DNA from: Planctomycetaceae bacterium
Lineage (GTDB): Bacteria; Planctomycetota; Planctomycetia; Planctomycetales; Planctomycetaceae
NCBI GenBank assembly: GCA_018699955.1
Contig: JABISG010000054.1
Span: forward strand, 124,001 to 188,000
Direction of reading: 5' to 3'
DNA length: 64,000 nt
A program made the position numbers and the translations under genes. Under the pieces are notes generated by a model, which saw only the letters and a list, made by a program, of their open reading frames with translations, had not been told where the DNA came from and made no database searches. Positions 56,498 to 64,000 of the stretch are shown here, one piece after another; within the stretch, counting starts at the first letter, position 1; each line of letters begins with the position of its first letter.

Positions 56498-57783
56498 GAA
56501 AGCACCTCCTTGATCGCGTGCATATCGTCGTGGGCAATGGGTAGCGGTTGGCCGGCGTTGTCGTATTCGACAATGTCGGGGTTGATGCCGAGCGCCTTGA
56601 ACCAGGTGTGGAACATGTGGCCGATGTCGTACTCGTCGGTATCAACAAACGTGCCTTCATCGTTCGTTTTGCCGACGACATTGCCGGCGGTGATGCCGCA
56701 GCCGCCGAGTGCGACGGTCCAGGCTTCGGGCCAGTGATCGCGGCCGATGTGTCCGTTGATGCGCGGCGTGCGACCAAACTCCGACATACAGACCACTAGC
56801 ACATGCTCCATCATGCCTCGCTCGTGCAAGTCTTCAATGATGGCAGCAAATGCCTGATCGAACTTCGCGTGCTGACTGAACGCCCCGTTAAAATGGTCGC
56901 CGTGCGAGTCCCAACCGTAGCTGTTCACTTTGACGAATCGCACACCTGCTTCGAGCATTTTGCGGCCCTGCAGCATGTGGCGGCCAATTTCATGTTGCCC
57001 GTATCGCTCGACGTCGGCCGGCGAAAACTTCGATTCGTCGAACAGATCCTGCCGCTTCATTAGCGTGCGAGCGACATCGTAAACGTAGGTGTCGGCTTCG
57101 GTCGACTGTTTTCGGCGGCGGGCCGCAAAGCGACCATTCAATGCGACCCGCAACGCGTTGCGATCGTCGTCGTCTTTTTCGGAAATCGTTTCGGGCAGTT
57201 GCATGTTGGCCGGCGGTTTGCCGTCGCCGAAGGCGAGCGCGCCATATTTCGGGCCGAGGAATCCGGCATCCTTATGCATGAACCCGCCGCTGCCCGGTTT
57301 GATCCAAACGTAGGGCGGCAATCCGCTGTCGCCCGGCCCCATCAGTTTTGCGACGGCTGAGCCGAAGTAGGGATAGATGACGCCGCGGTTTTTCGGGTCG
57401 CCCCGTTGCATGCGGGGAACGCCGGCCGAATGGGAGTTGTCCTGTGTGCGCATGCTGCGGACCAACGACAGATGATGCAGGATCGTCGCAGAACGGGGCA
57501 ATAACTCGCTGATGTGAACCCCCGGCAGCGATGTCGGAATTGACCGGAACGGCCCGCCAAATCGCGTCCCTGGTTTGGGGTCCCAACTCTCCAACTGGCT
57601 CATGCCGCCATCGAGCCAAACAAACAGCACCTGTTTCTGCTTCTCTTTGACCTGTTGTGCAATCGCCGGATCGAGCAACGCGCCCAAACCCACCGCACCC
57701 GCAGCCGCCCCGGCGGTTGTGCCGAGCCATTGTCGCCGAGAGAGATCGTGTTCCCACGGTTTGCAGAGATTTGAGTGATTCAT
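56494..57783 (-). CDS. DUF1501 family exported protein (WD40/DUF1549 operon)
   Basis: 429 residues from ATG 57783. Twin-arginine-like start DLSRRQWLGTTAGAAAGAVGLGAL. Family blocks: QVLFVWLDGGMSQLESWDPKPGTRFGG, LVRSMRTQDNSHSAGVPRMQRG, NSYGWDSHGDHFNGAFSQHAKFDQAF, VVCMSEFGRTPRINGHIGRDHWPEAWT and GITAGNVVGKTNDEG. It is translationally coupled to the downstream WD40 gene and preceded by the DUF1549/1553 gene in the same direction. The three are probably one transcription unit whose products act at the cell envelope. Confidence 0.93.
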   Translation of the reverse strand: MNHSNLCKPWEHDLSRRQWLGTTAGAAAGAVGLGALLDPAIAQQVKEKQKQVLFVWLDGGMSQLESWDPKPGTRFGGPFRSIPTSLPGVHISELLPRSATILHHLSLVRSMRTQDNSHSAGVPRMQRGDPKNRGVIYPYFGSAVAKLMGPGDSGLPPYVWIKPGSGGFMHKDAGFLGPKYGALAFGDGKPPANMQLPETISEKDDDDRNALRVALNGRFAARRRKQSTEADTYVYDVARTLMKRQDLFDESKFSPADVERYGQHEIGRHMLQGRKMLEAGVRFVKVNSYGWDSHGDHFNGAFSQHAKFDQAFAAIIEDLHERGMMEHVLVVCMSEFGRTPRINGHIGRDHWPEAWTVALGGCGITAGNVVGKTNDEGTFVDTDEYDIGHMFHTWFKALGINPDIVEYDNAGQPLPIAHDDMHAIKEVLS

Positions 57784-57835
57784 GTTTCTCTCCGTCGCGA
57801 AGCGTGTTTTGGTCTAGAGTCTAGAGCAGATTCAT

Positions 57836-57861
57836 CAGCCGGCTTACGCCAGCCGCTCGCC
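57836..57861. repeat. REP-like half-element
   Basis: This 26-base unit (CAGCCGGCTTACGCC then AGCCGCTCGCC) is the exact reverse complement of 61652-61677, the left half of the full element there. It lies in the gap between the DUF1549/1553 and DUF1501 genes. Confidence 0.8.
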
Positions 57862-57890
57862 TGTTTTTTGCTCTTGACTCTCGACTTTCC

Positions 57891-59576
57891 TTAATGATTC
57901 AACCTGAATTCCGTTGATGCCAACAGCGCCCACGCGAGATGGCCAATCGCCTTGTCGCGGTTGTCTTTGCGTTTGGTCAGGAACTTGGCCACTTCAATTC
58001 GTTCCTCGTCGCTCGGTAACCGCGACATCACGCTTAAATACAACTCGTTGGCCAGCTTGCTGTAATCCGTCATTTTTGCCAAGCGATCGACCAGATTTCC
58101 CGGTTTGCGGTCGAGCCAGCCGAGGACGGTTTGCTCATTCATGAGAAACAGCGATGCTTTGACTGTCGGGCTGAATTCGACTTCCGGATCGCGGGGGACG
58201 TTGCCGAAGGCGGTGACGAACGACTGCCGGATTTCGGCCAGCCGCTCGTTGCGCTGGCCCGCTAGCATCTCGGGGTTGGCTCGTAGAATGTCGAAGAATT
58301 TCGGATCGGCTTCGCGTAGTTCCTCGTCGATTTGGTTTTGAAGAACCGCACGTTCGCCGGTGGCGGCCAGCATGCCGTCCATTAACTGCTCGGCCGAAAG
58401 CGCGCGTTCGAACGCGACGGCGAACGATTCGGGCGGCGGTTCTTTGGCATCGGCTGGCAACAGACTTGAACGTTGATAGGTTTCGGTCAATGCGAATTCG
58501 CGCAGCATCCATTTGATGTCGAAGTTGCGGGCGGCAAATTCGTCGGCCAATACCGTCAACAGTTTGGGGTGTGACGGTGGATTCTCGCTGTGCTGCAAGT
58601 CGAGCGGATGCACGATGCCACGGCCCATCATCGCGAACCACAATCGGTTGGCTGCGTTTTGTTTGAACTGCACGTTGGCAGCCGTCGGCAACGTGTCGGC
58701 CAGCACCTGCATCGGGCTGAATCGCGGAACGCCGGCAAATCGCGTTTTGCGATCGGGCGGAATCAGAAACTGCATTTCCTTCGACAGCATGGGAATCATC
58801 ACTTCCATGCCAAACGGCGGCCGCGGGCCGGTTGTCTTTTGTTCCTGCACGAACACCGAGACGAATTCAATTTTCTTGCTCAACAGCTTTTCGCCAATCG
58901 CCGGAAAATCGGTGTCGCGGCGGATGTAACTATTCAGAAAGACGATATACATCCCCTGAAAATCGACCTGCTGGTAGTCATCGACGCTGGGATGATCGTG
59001 ACATTGAGCACATTGCAAATCGACGCCCAGAAACAGCCGGCCGACGTCGCGCGTCAATCCGGGGTAGTCGGTCGCGTTCTGTCCGTACTTTTCCAGCCGT
59101 TTGGTCTGGAAGAACGCCGATCCGCGCAGATGTTCGACATCGGGATCGGGTTTCAGAATCTCGGCGACCATGCGGTCCCACGGTTTGTTCTCGGCGAACG
59201 ATTTCTGCAGAAACTGACGCCAATGCGGATCGTCGCCGCGACGTTCCATCAGCATCACATGGAACAGGTCGGCCATGCGGGGGGCGTAGTCATCGCTGCT
59301 TAATAAACGGTCGATCAGTCTTTCACGTTTATCGGGAGAATTGTCGGCGAGAAACTCGCGGGTTTCGTCGGCCGAGGGAATGCGGCCGTTCAGGTCGAGA
59401 GAAATCCGCCGCAAGAACTCGGGATCGTCGCTGCGAGATCCAACAGGGACCGGCGACTTCTCCGCAACCAGGCGATCGATGCGCGTATGTAACGGCTCCG
59501 CCGCGGCTGCGTCGCCAACCATCGCAACCCAGGCAAACGCAAGCAGCAGTGAAATCCAACCAGTGCGAATCAACAT
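57891..59576 (-). CDS. DUF1549/DUF1553 exported protein
   Basis: 561 residues from ATG 59576; the open frame upstream has no signal-like start. A signal peptide (LLLAFAWVAMVGDAAAA) is followed by the DUF1549 domain (~25-235: DPEFLRRISLDLNGRIPSADE, LFLGVDLQCAQCHDHPSVDDY) and the DUF1553 domain (~300-545: NRLWFAMMGRGIVHPLDL, RNFDIKWMLREFALTETYQRS, LFLMNEQTVLGWL). CAQCH is a CxxCH haem-type motif kept in this family, though no cytochrome function is proven. It leads the run with the DUF1501 and WD40 genes and is divergent from aspS. Confidence 0.93.
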   Translation of the reverse strand: MLIRTGWISLLLAFAWVAMVGDAAAAEPLHTRIDRLVAEKSPVPVGSRSDDPEFLRRISLDLNGRIPSADETREFLADNSPDKRERLIDRLLSSDDYAPRMADLFHVMLMERRGDDPHWRQFLQKSFAENKPWDRMVAEILKPDPDVEHLRGSAFFQTKRLEKYGQNATDYPGLTRDVGRLFLGVDLQCAQCHDHPSVDDYQQVDFQGMYIVFLNSYIRRDTDFPAIGEKLLSKKIEFVSVFVQEQKTTGPRPPFGMEVMIPMLSKEMQFLIPPDRKTRFAGVPRFSPMQVLADTLPTAANVQFKQNAANRLWFAMMGRGIVHPLDLQHSENPPSHPKLLTVLADEFAARNFDIKWMLREFALTETYQRSSLLPADAKEPPPESFAVAFERALSAEQLMDGMLAATGERAVLQNQIDEELREADPKFFDILRANPEMLAGQRNERLAEIRQSFVTAFGNVPRDPEVEFSPTVKASLFLMNEQTVLGWLDRKPGNLVDRLAKMTDYSKLANELYLSVMSRLPSDEERIEVAKFLTKRKDNRDKAIGHLAWALLASTEFRLNH

Positions 59577-59829
59577 CGGCGGGTCTTTCGGTCCAGCGGA
59601 AGCCGCACGAGAAGCGCAGCGGCAGGAATCATCACGAACCATCAACAATCACCAATATAACCCAAAACCCGAGAAATCGAAAGCACCATCTGCTGTACGG
59701 CGGGCCAACCGATGCCGTTGCGGGGGCCGCATCCGCTGTCTATGATCGTTGATTCGCAGTTGAGAGACGCGAGTCGAGACTCATGTCCGTTGACCAGTTT
59801 CAAACCGTTGTGGTGAAGGAAGAAGACGC

Positions 59830-61605
59830 GTGTTACGCACCAAGACCTGTGGAGAGTTACGCAGCGAGAACATCGGCGAAGAGGTGACGCTCTGCGGTTG
59901 GGTGGACGGCTACCGCGACCACAACGGAGTTGTGTTCATCGATCTCCGCGACCGGTACGGCATCACCCAGGTCGCCTTCAAACTCGATCTCGCACCGGAG
60001 ATTCAGGAGCAGGCACGCAAGCTTCGCAACGAAGATGTGTTGCGGGCAACGGGGACGGTCATCGACCGCGGCGAGAACGTGAACCCGAAACTCGACACCG
60101 GCAAGATCGAAATTCACGCCAGTGAACTTGAGGTCTACAGCAAAAGCAAGACGCCCCCGTTCGAGCCGGGTACGCAGGAGCTGCCAAACGAAGAATTGCG
60201 ACTACAGTACCGTTTCCTCGACCTACGCCGTCAGGAGCTGCACGACGCATTGGCAATCCGGCATCGCGTCAGCAAAATCACGCGCGACTATTTCGATACG
60301 CAGGGTTTTCTGGAAATCGAAACCCCCATGCTCGGCCGCAGCACGCCGGAAGGCGCACGCGATTACCTCGTTCCCAGTCGCGTGCATCCCGGTGCGTTCT
60401 ACGCGCTGCCGCAGTCGCCGCAAATCTACAAGCAAATTCTGATGGTGGCCGGTTACGACCGCTACTATCAACTGGCCCGGTGCTTTCGCGATGAAGACCT
60501 GCGGGCAGACCGTCAGCCGGAGTTCACACAAATCGACGTCGAAATGGCGTTCGTCGATCGCGAAGACATTTTCTCCACCATCGACGGCCTCGTCGCCGCG
60601 CTCATCGAGGGAGTTCGCGGCACATCGACACCACTGCCTCTGCCGCGAATCTCGTATCACGACGCGATGGAACGGTTCGGCAGCGACAAGCCCGACCTGC
60701 GATTCGGGATGGAACTCGTGGATGTCGGCGAGACCGTGGCCGACTGTGAGTTCGGCGTCTTCAAAAACGTCATCGCCGGCGGCGGTCGTGTGCGCGGAAT
60801 GAATGCCAAGGGCGCCGCCGAGAAATACAGCCGCAAAAACATCGACGGGCTGACCGCATTCGTCGGCGAATACGGTGCGAAAGGGTTGGCGTTCTTTCGC
60901 GTCAAAGCGAACGAGGGCGGCGATCTTTGCCTCGACTCTCCCATCGCCAAATTCTTCAGCGACGAACATCAGCAGGCGATTATTGGCAAACTGAAAGGCG
61001 AAGCGGGCGACCTGCTGTTCTTCGTCGCCGACAAGCCCGCCGTCACGTCGGCCGCATTGGGAGCGCTCAGGTTTCGGCTCGGTCGCGAGTTGGAGTTGTA
61101 CGATCCCAAAGAAATCAACTGCGCCTGGATCATCGACTTTCCGCTGGTCACCTGGAACGAAGACGAGAACCGCTGGGACGCCGAGCATCACCCGTTCTGT
61201 TCGGTGGTGGCCGAAGACGTCGAGTTGATCAAGACCGATCCCGGCAAGGTCCGTGCACTGTCGTACGACTTGGTGGTCAACGGCAACGAAGCGGCCAGCG
61301 GCAGCATTCGTATTCACGATTCCGACACGCAACAGGCCGTGTTCGATTTGCTCGGCATGCCGGCCGAAGAAGCGGAAGCGCGGTTCGGTTTCCTGCTGGA
61401 AGCGCTGCGATACGGTGCGCCGCCGCACGGGGGGATCGCGTTGGGATTGGACCGCTGGGTCATGCTGTTCTGCGGCTACGACAACATCCGCGACGTCATC
61501 GCCTTCCCGAAAACACAGAAGGCAGCCGACCTGTTAAGCGGCGCCCCGTCGGAAGTCGATTCCCGCCAATTACGCGACCTGCACATTCGCAACGTAACGA
61601 AGTAG
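59830..61605 (+). CDS. aspS: Aspartyl-tRNA synthetase
   Basis: 591 residues from GTG 59830, with GAAGGA upstream. The N-terminal OB-fold anticodon domain ([29 protein letters not shown]) is followed by a class II core: motif 1 near [14 protein letters not shown], motif 2 [25 protein letters not shown], the bacterial GAD insertion (~290-420) and motif 3 [14 protein letters not shown]. The length is that of the bacterial type. It charges tRNA-Asp. Whether it also makes Asp-tRNA-Asn depends on the presence of GatCAB and AsnRS elsewhere in the genome. Confidence 0.97.
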   Translation: MLRTKTCGELRSENIGEEVTLCGWVDGYRDHNGVVFIDLRDRYGITQVAFKLDLAPEIQEQARKLRNEDVLRATGTVIDRGENVNPKLDTGKIEIHASELEVYSKSKTPPFEPGTQELPNEELRLQYRFLDLRRQELHDALAIRHRVSKITRDYFDTQGFLEIETPMLGRSTPEGARDYLVPSRVHPGAFYALPQSPQIYKQILMVAGYDRYYQLARCFRDEDLRADRQPEFTQIDVEMAFVDREDIFSTIDGLVAALIEGVRGTSTPLPLPRISYHDAMERFGSDKPDLRFGMELVDVGETVADCEFGVFKNVIAGGGRVRGMNAKGAAEKYSRKNIDGLTAFVGEYGAKGLAFFRVKANEGGDLCLDSPIAKFFSDEHQQAIIGKLKGEAGDLLFFVADKPAVTSAALGALRFRLGRELELYDPKEINCAWIIDFPLVTWNEDENRWDAEHHPFCSVVAEDVELIKTDPGKVRALSYDLVVNGNEAASGSIRIHDSDTQQAVFDLLGMPAEEAEARFGFLLEALRYGAPPHGGIALGLDRWVMLFCGYDNIRDVIAFPKTQKAADLLSGAPSEVDSRQLRDLHIRNVTK

Positions 61606-61651
61606 CGAATTGCGCCGGCATGTGTGATATGATGCGGAGCGTGAAAATCTC

Positions 61652-61745
61652 GGCGAGCGGCTGGCGTAAGCCGGCTGATTTTCCGCGGTAAATTGAGCCC
61701 ACAATTGCGTAACACGAATCAGGGGGCTTACGCCCCCCGCTCGCC
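61652..61745. repeat. Complete REP/BIME-like element
   Basis: Outer arms GGCGAGCGG (61652-61660) and CCGCTCGCC (61737-61745) are perfect. A second nested pair, CTGATT and AATCAG, lies inside. Each half has its own small hairpin: GGCTGGCGTAAGCCGGC on the left and GGGGGC-TTAC-GCCCCC on the right. It lies between aspS and the SGNH gene. Confidence 0.75.
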
Positions 61746-61774
61746 TGTTTCTTGCGCGAGTATGGAGGTGACCT

Positions 61775-62761
61775 GTGCATTGTTTTCGTTTGCTTGTTTT
61801 CGTGACACTTGTCGGCGGCGCATTTCACTGCGTGCATGCCGATGACGCAAAACGACCCACCGCCAATCAACCGAAGTTTGAACTTCACGACGGCGACCGT
61901 GTGGTCTTTCTCGGCAACACGCTCATCGAGCGGGCGCAGAAGTACGGCTACTGGGAAACGATGCTCACCGCTCGGTATCCCAACAAGAACATCACCTTCC
62001 GCAATCTCGGCTGGAGCGGCGACACCGTCTGGGCCGAAAGCCGCGGCATCTTCGACCCGCCGGCCGTCGGTTACAAGCGAATGATCGAACACGTCGGCCG
62101 TTTGAAACCCACGGTGATCTTCGTGGGGTACGGGAACAACGAAGCCTTCGCCGGGAAGGCCGGACTGCCGGCGTTTATCAAACAGTACAACACGTTGTTG
62201 GATGATTTGACTCGGGTGAGCGCGAAGGGCGTGCGGTTTGTGCTGGTCTCCCCAATGCTTCACGAGTCCATTGGCCCGAACTTTCACAAAGTGAAAACCA
62301 TCAATGCAAAGACTGAAGTGTATGCAACTGCGGTGAAGGAAATTGCGAGCAGAAGTGATTGTCGTTACCTGGATCTCCTCAGCCTTCAGAAGCGGTGGTA
62401 TGAAGTCGATGCCAATCTGACTTACAACGGCCTCCATCTTGACCAGGAGGGTTACCACAAGTTGACGCATCTGCTTCGCGCCGGCTTGAGGTATGAGAAA
62501 TCAAGACATTCCGAAGCCGATACTGAACGTCTTTCACAGCTCCGCCAAGTCATCATCGCCAAGAACCGCCTTTACTTTTACAGCTGGCGGCCGCAAAACA
62601 TCACCTATTTGTTCGGGTTCCGAAAACACGAACAGGGGCAGAATGCGAAGGAGATCGCGGAGTTCGACAAACTGATTGTCGCGAAGGAAAAGGAAATCAA
62701 CAGATTGAAGCAACCGACGGCACAAACGAATGCAAATACCCGCGTGAAAAAGGACAAATAA
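61775..62761 (+). CDS. Exported SGNH/GDSL-type hydrolase-like protein
   Basis: 328 residues from GTG 61775, with GGAGGT upstream. The signal peptide is LLVFVTLVGGAFHCVHA. The SGNH blocks can be traced but are altered: block I reads FLGNTLIERA (Asn-Thr in place of Asp-Ser), block II FRNLGWSGDTV, block III VGYGNNEAF and block V YNGLHLDQEGY (Asn in place of the catalytic Asp). I recall the GNT form in related planctomycete proteins, so it may be a stable subfamily with changed chemistry or none. The C-terminus is a charged helix (EIAEFDKLIVAKEKEINRL). The stop codon overlaps the next ATG (TAATG). Confidence 0.82.
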   Translation: MHCFRLLVFVTLVGGAFHCVHADDAKRPTANQPKFELHDGDRVVFLGNTLIERAQKYGYWETMLTARYPNKNITFRNLGWSGDTVWAESRGIFDPPAVGYKRMIEHVGRLKPTVIFVGYGNNEAFAGKAGLPAFIKQYNTLLDDLTRVSAKGVRFVLVSPMLHESIGPNFHKVKTINAKTEVYATAVKEIASRSDCRYLDLLSLQKRWYEVDANLTYNGLHLDQEGYHKLTHLLRAGLRYEKSRHSEADTERLSQLRQVIIAKNRLYFYSWRPQNITYLFGFRKHEQGQNAKEIAEFDKLIVAKEKEINRLKQPTAQTNANTRVKKDK

Positions 62762-64000
62762 TGCAACTTCGCACGCAATCACTGTCGTTATCGAACACGT
62801 CACGCACAATCGCGCGGGCCGTTGGCCACGCGGCTAAACGGGGACTGCCGGCCCTTTTGGTGCTGTTGAGCGCCATCACGGCGCATGCCGCGAAACCGGC
62901 GGCACCGATGCCCGTCGTCAAGACCGCGCTCGATCGCTATCTGGCGAAACCCGATACGTCTTACAAGTGGACCGAGAAATCGACCGGCAAGATTCTGGGC
63001 GTCGATTATGCCGAGTTGATTCTCACCTCACAGACGTGGCGCGACATTGTCTGGAAGCATCAACTGTTCGTCATCAAACCCTCGTCGGTCAAACCCGATA
63101 CAAAGCACGCGTTGCTGTTCATTGCCGGCGGACGTTGGAAAGACGAACTGGCCGACCCGGAGAACAAAACGCGGCTGCCGCGCGAAGCGGCCCTGTTTGC
63201 GACCATCGCCGAACAGATGAAAACGCCGGTCGCGATTCTGCTGCACGTGCCGCAGCAACCCATCTTCGACGGCAAATACGAAGACCAGATCATCGCGCTG
63301 ACGTTCGAGAAGTACCTCAAGGAAAAGGACGAGGAATGGCCGCTGCTGTTGCCGATGGTCAAGAGTGCCGTGCGGGCGATGGATGTGATGCAGGATTTCG
63401 GCAAGAAAGAGTGGGAACTGGACGTCGAGACGTTCACGGTCACCGGGGCATCGAAACGTGGCTGGACCACTTGGTTAACCGGCGCGACCGACAAGCGGGC
63501 AACCGCGATTGCCCCGATGGTGATCGACGTGTTGAACATGCAAAAACATCTGGAACACCAGAAGCGCGTGTGGGGCGGCTTTTCGACCGAAATTAACGAC
63601 TACACCGAACGGGGGATTCAGAATCACCTCGCATCCAAAGCAGGCAAATCACTGCGGGCGATTGTCGATCCTTACACATATCGTGGCCGCATCAAACAGC
63701 CCAAGCTGATGATCATCGGCACCAATGATGACTACTGGCCGCTCGATTCGCTGAACCTGTACTGGAACGATCTGGTCGGCCCAAAGTACGTGCTGTACGT
63801 CCCCAACAATCGACACGGGCTGAAAGATTACACCCGCGTGCTGGGTACGCTGAACGCGCTGCACCAACAAGCGCACAACGGTTTTAAGATGCCGAACCTT
63901 ACGTGGAAATACACACCGAACGGCACCAAGACAAAGTTGGCGTTCCAATCCGACATCAAGCCGAAACGCGTCTATGTCTGGTCGGCAACCGCCGAGAAGC
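62761..64000 (+). CDS. PhoPQ-activated pathogenicity-related (PqaA-like) exported alpha/beta hydrolase, 3' end outside window
   Basis: 413 codons are visible from ATG 62761; the frame is open to the window edge. A signal region (GLPALLVLLSAITAHAA) precedes KTALDRYLAKPDTSYKW, the start typical of PqaA-like proteins. The hydrolase core is FTVTGASKRGWTTWLTGA, with Ser in the GxSxxG elbow position, and KQPKLMIIGTNDDYWPLDSLNLYWNDL with the likely acid residue. VPNNRHGL carries a candidate His. It is periplasmic. The start overlaps the stop of the SGNH gene, so the two are co-translated. Substrate is unknown. Confidence 0.88.
   Translation, partial: MQLRTQSLSLSNTSRTIARAVGHAAKRGLPALLVLLSAITAHAAKPAAPMPVVKTALDRYLAKPDTSYKWTEKSTGKILGVDYAELILTSQTWRDIVWKHQLFVIKPSSVKPDTKHALLFIAGGRWKDELADPENKTRLPREAALFATIAEQMKTPVAILLHVPQQPIFDGKYEDQIIALTFEKYLKEKDEEWPLLLPMVKSAVRAMDVMQDFGKKEWELDVETFTVTGASKRGWTTWLTGATDKRATAIAPMVIDVLNMQKHLEHQKRVWGGFSTEINDYTERGIQNHLASKAGKSLRAIVDPYTYRGRIKQPKLMIIGTNDDYWPLDSLNLYWNDLVGPKYVLYVPNNRHGLKDYTRVLGTLNALHQQAHNGFKMPNLTWKYTPNGTKTKLAFQSDIKPKRVYVWSATAEK

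Noticed and set aside
60223..61428. Minus-strand open frame of 401 codons
   Set aside because: Opposite aspS; high GC third positions of aspS create the open frame.

Overview
The window reads as chromosomal DNA of a planctomycete (phylum Planctomycetota). It is GC-rich, with GTG and TTG starts next to ATG. It is full of families typical of that group: three DUF1501 proteins with Tat-type N-termini, a DUF1549/DUF1553 protein, DUF1080 domains, PQQ-type and WD40 propellers, a sulfatase, a ceramidase-like hydrolase, an ECF sigma factor beside Ser/Thr kinases with FHA domains, and many short palindromic intergenic repeats. No rRNA, tRNA, CRISPR array, prophage or transposase gene was found.

Layout. 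1-4223 (minus) is the start of a very large membrane-anchored propeller/helical-repeat protein that runs off the left edge. 4325-11256 holds a PLP enzyme of the cystathionine gamma-synthase family, a family-2 glycosyltransferase, a DegT sugar aminotransferase and a secreted repeat protein. 11299-12186 is a lower-GC orphan. 12683-18599 carries a DUF1501 protein, a convergent ZIP transporter/Fur-family regulator pair with a palindrome in the transporter promoter, a PQQ propeller and a sulfatase. 18638-22045 holds an NtrC-type response regulator, a fucose mutarotase homologue and an enolase-superfamily sugar acid dehydratase. 22358-32566 is a signalling cluster: ECF sigma factor, 1454-residue kinase, two FHA proteins, a secreted protein and an FHA-kinase. 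32814-46062 is mainly housekeeping and stress genes: CLC antiporter, tsaB, glycosyltransferase, ceramidase homologue, diguanylate cyclase, DUF1080 lipoprotein, DUF3891, three Hsp20 genes and coaD.

The most striking region is 47809-55134 (minus), an apparent operon for a trans-envelope ABC efflux machine. In order it encodes a TolC-type outer membrane lipoprotein, a 15-cysteine secreted protein, an FtsX/MacB-type permease, a small lipoprotein, a periplasmic adaptor, an ATPase and a second permease. The small lipoprotein is interrupted by an in-frame UGA directly after Cys117, yet coding continues for 64 sense codons to a normal stop 7 bases before the adaptor gene. A 7-bp hairpin with a four-base loop (AGUU) lies 14 nt after the UGA. 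I interpret this as a selenocysteine codon with a bacterial SECIS element, giving a vicinal Cys-Sec pair in a periplasmic lipoprotein of an efflux system. This rests on sequence reading only; the selenocysteine machinery would lie outside the window.

The right end (55367-64000) has a WD40/DUF1501/DUF1549 group typical of planctomycete cell-surface clusters, aspS, an SGNH-type hydrolase and the start of a PhoPQ-activated pathogenicity-related protein homologue cut by the window edge. REP-like elements recur through the intergenic gaps; one 26-base unit is present identically, in opposite orientation, at 57836 and 61652.
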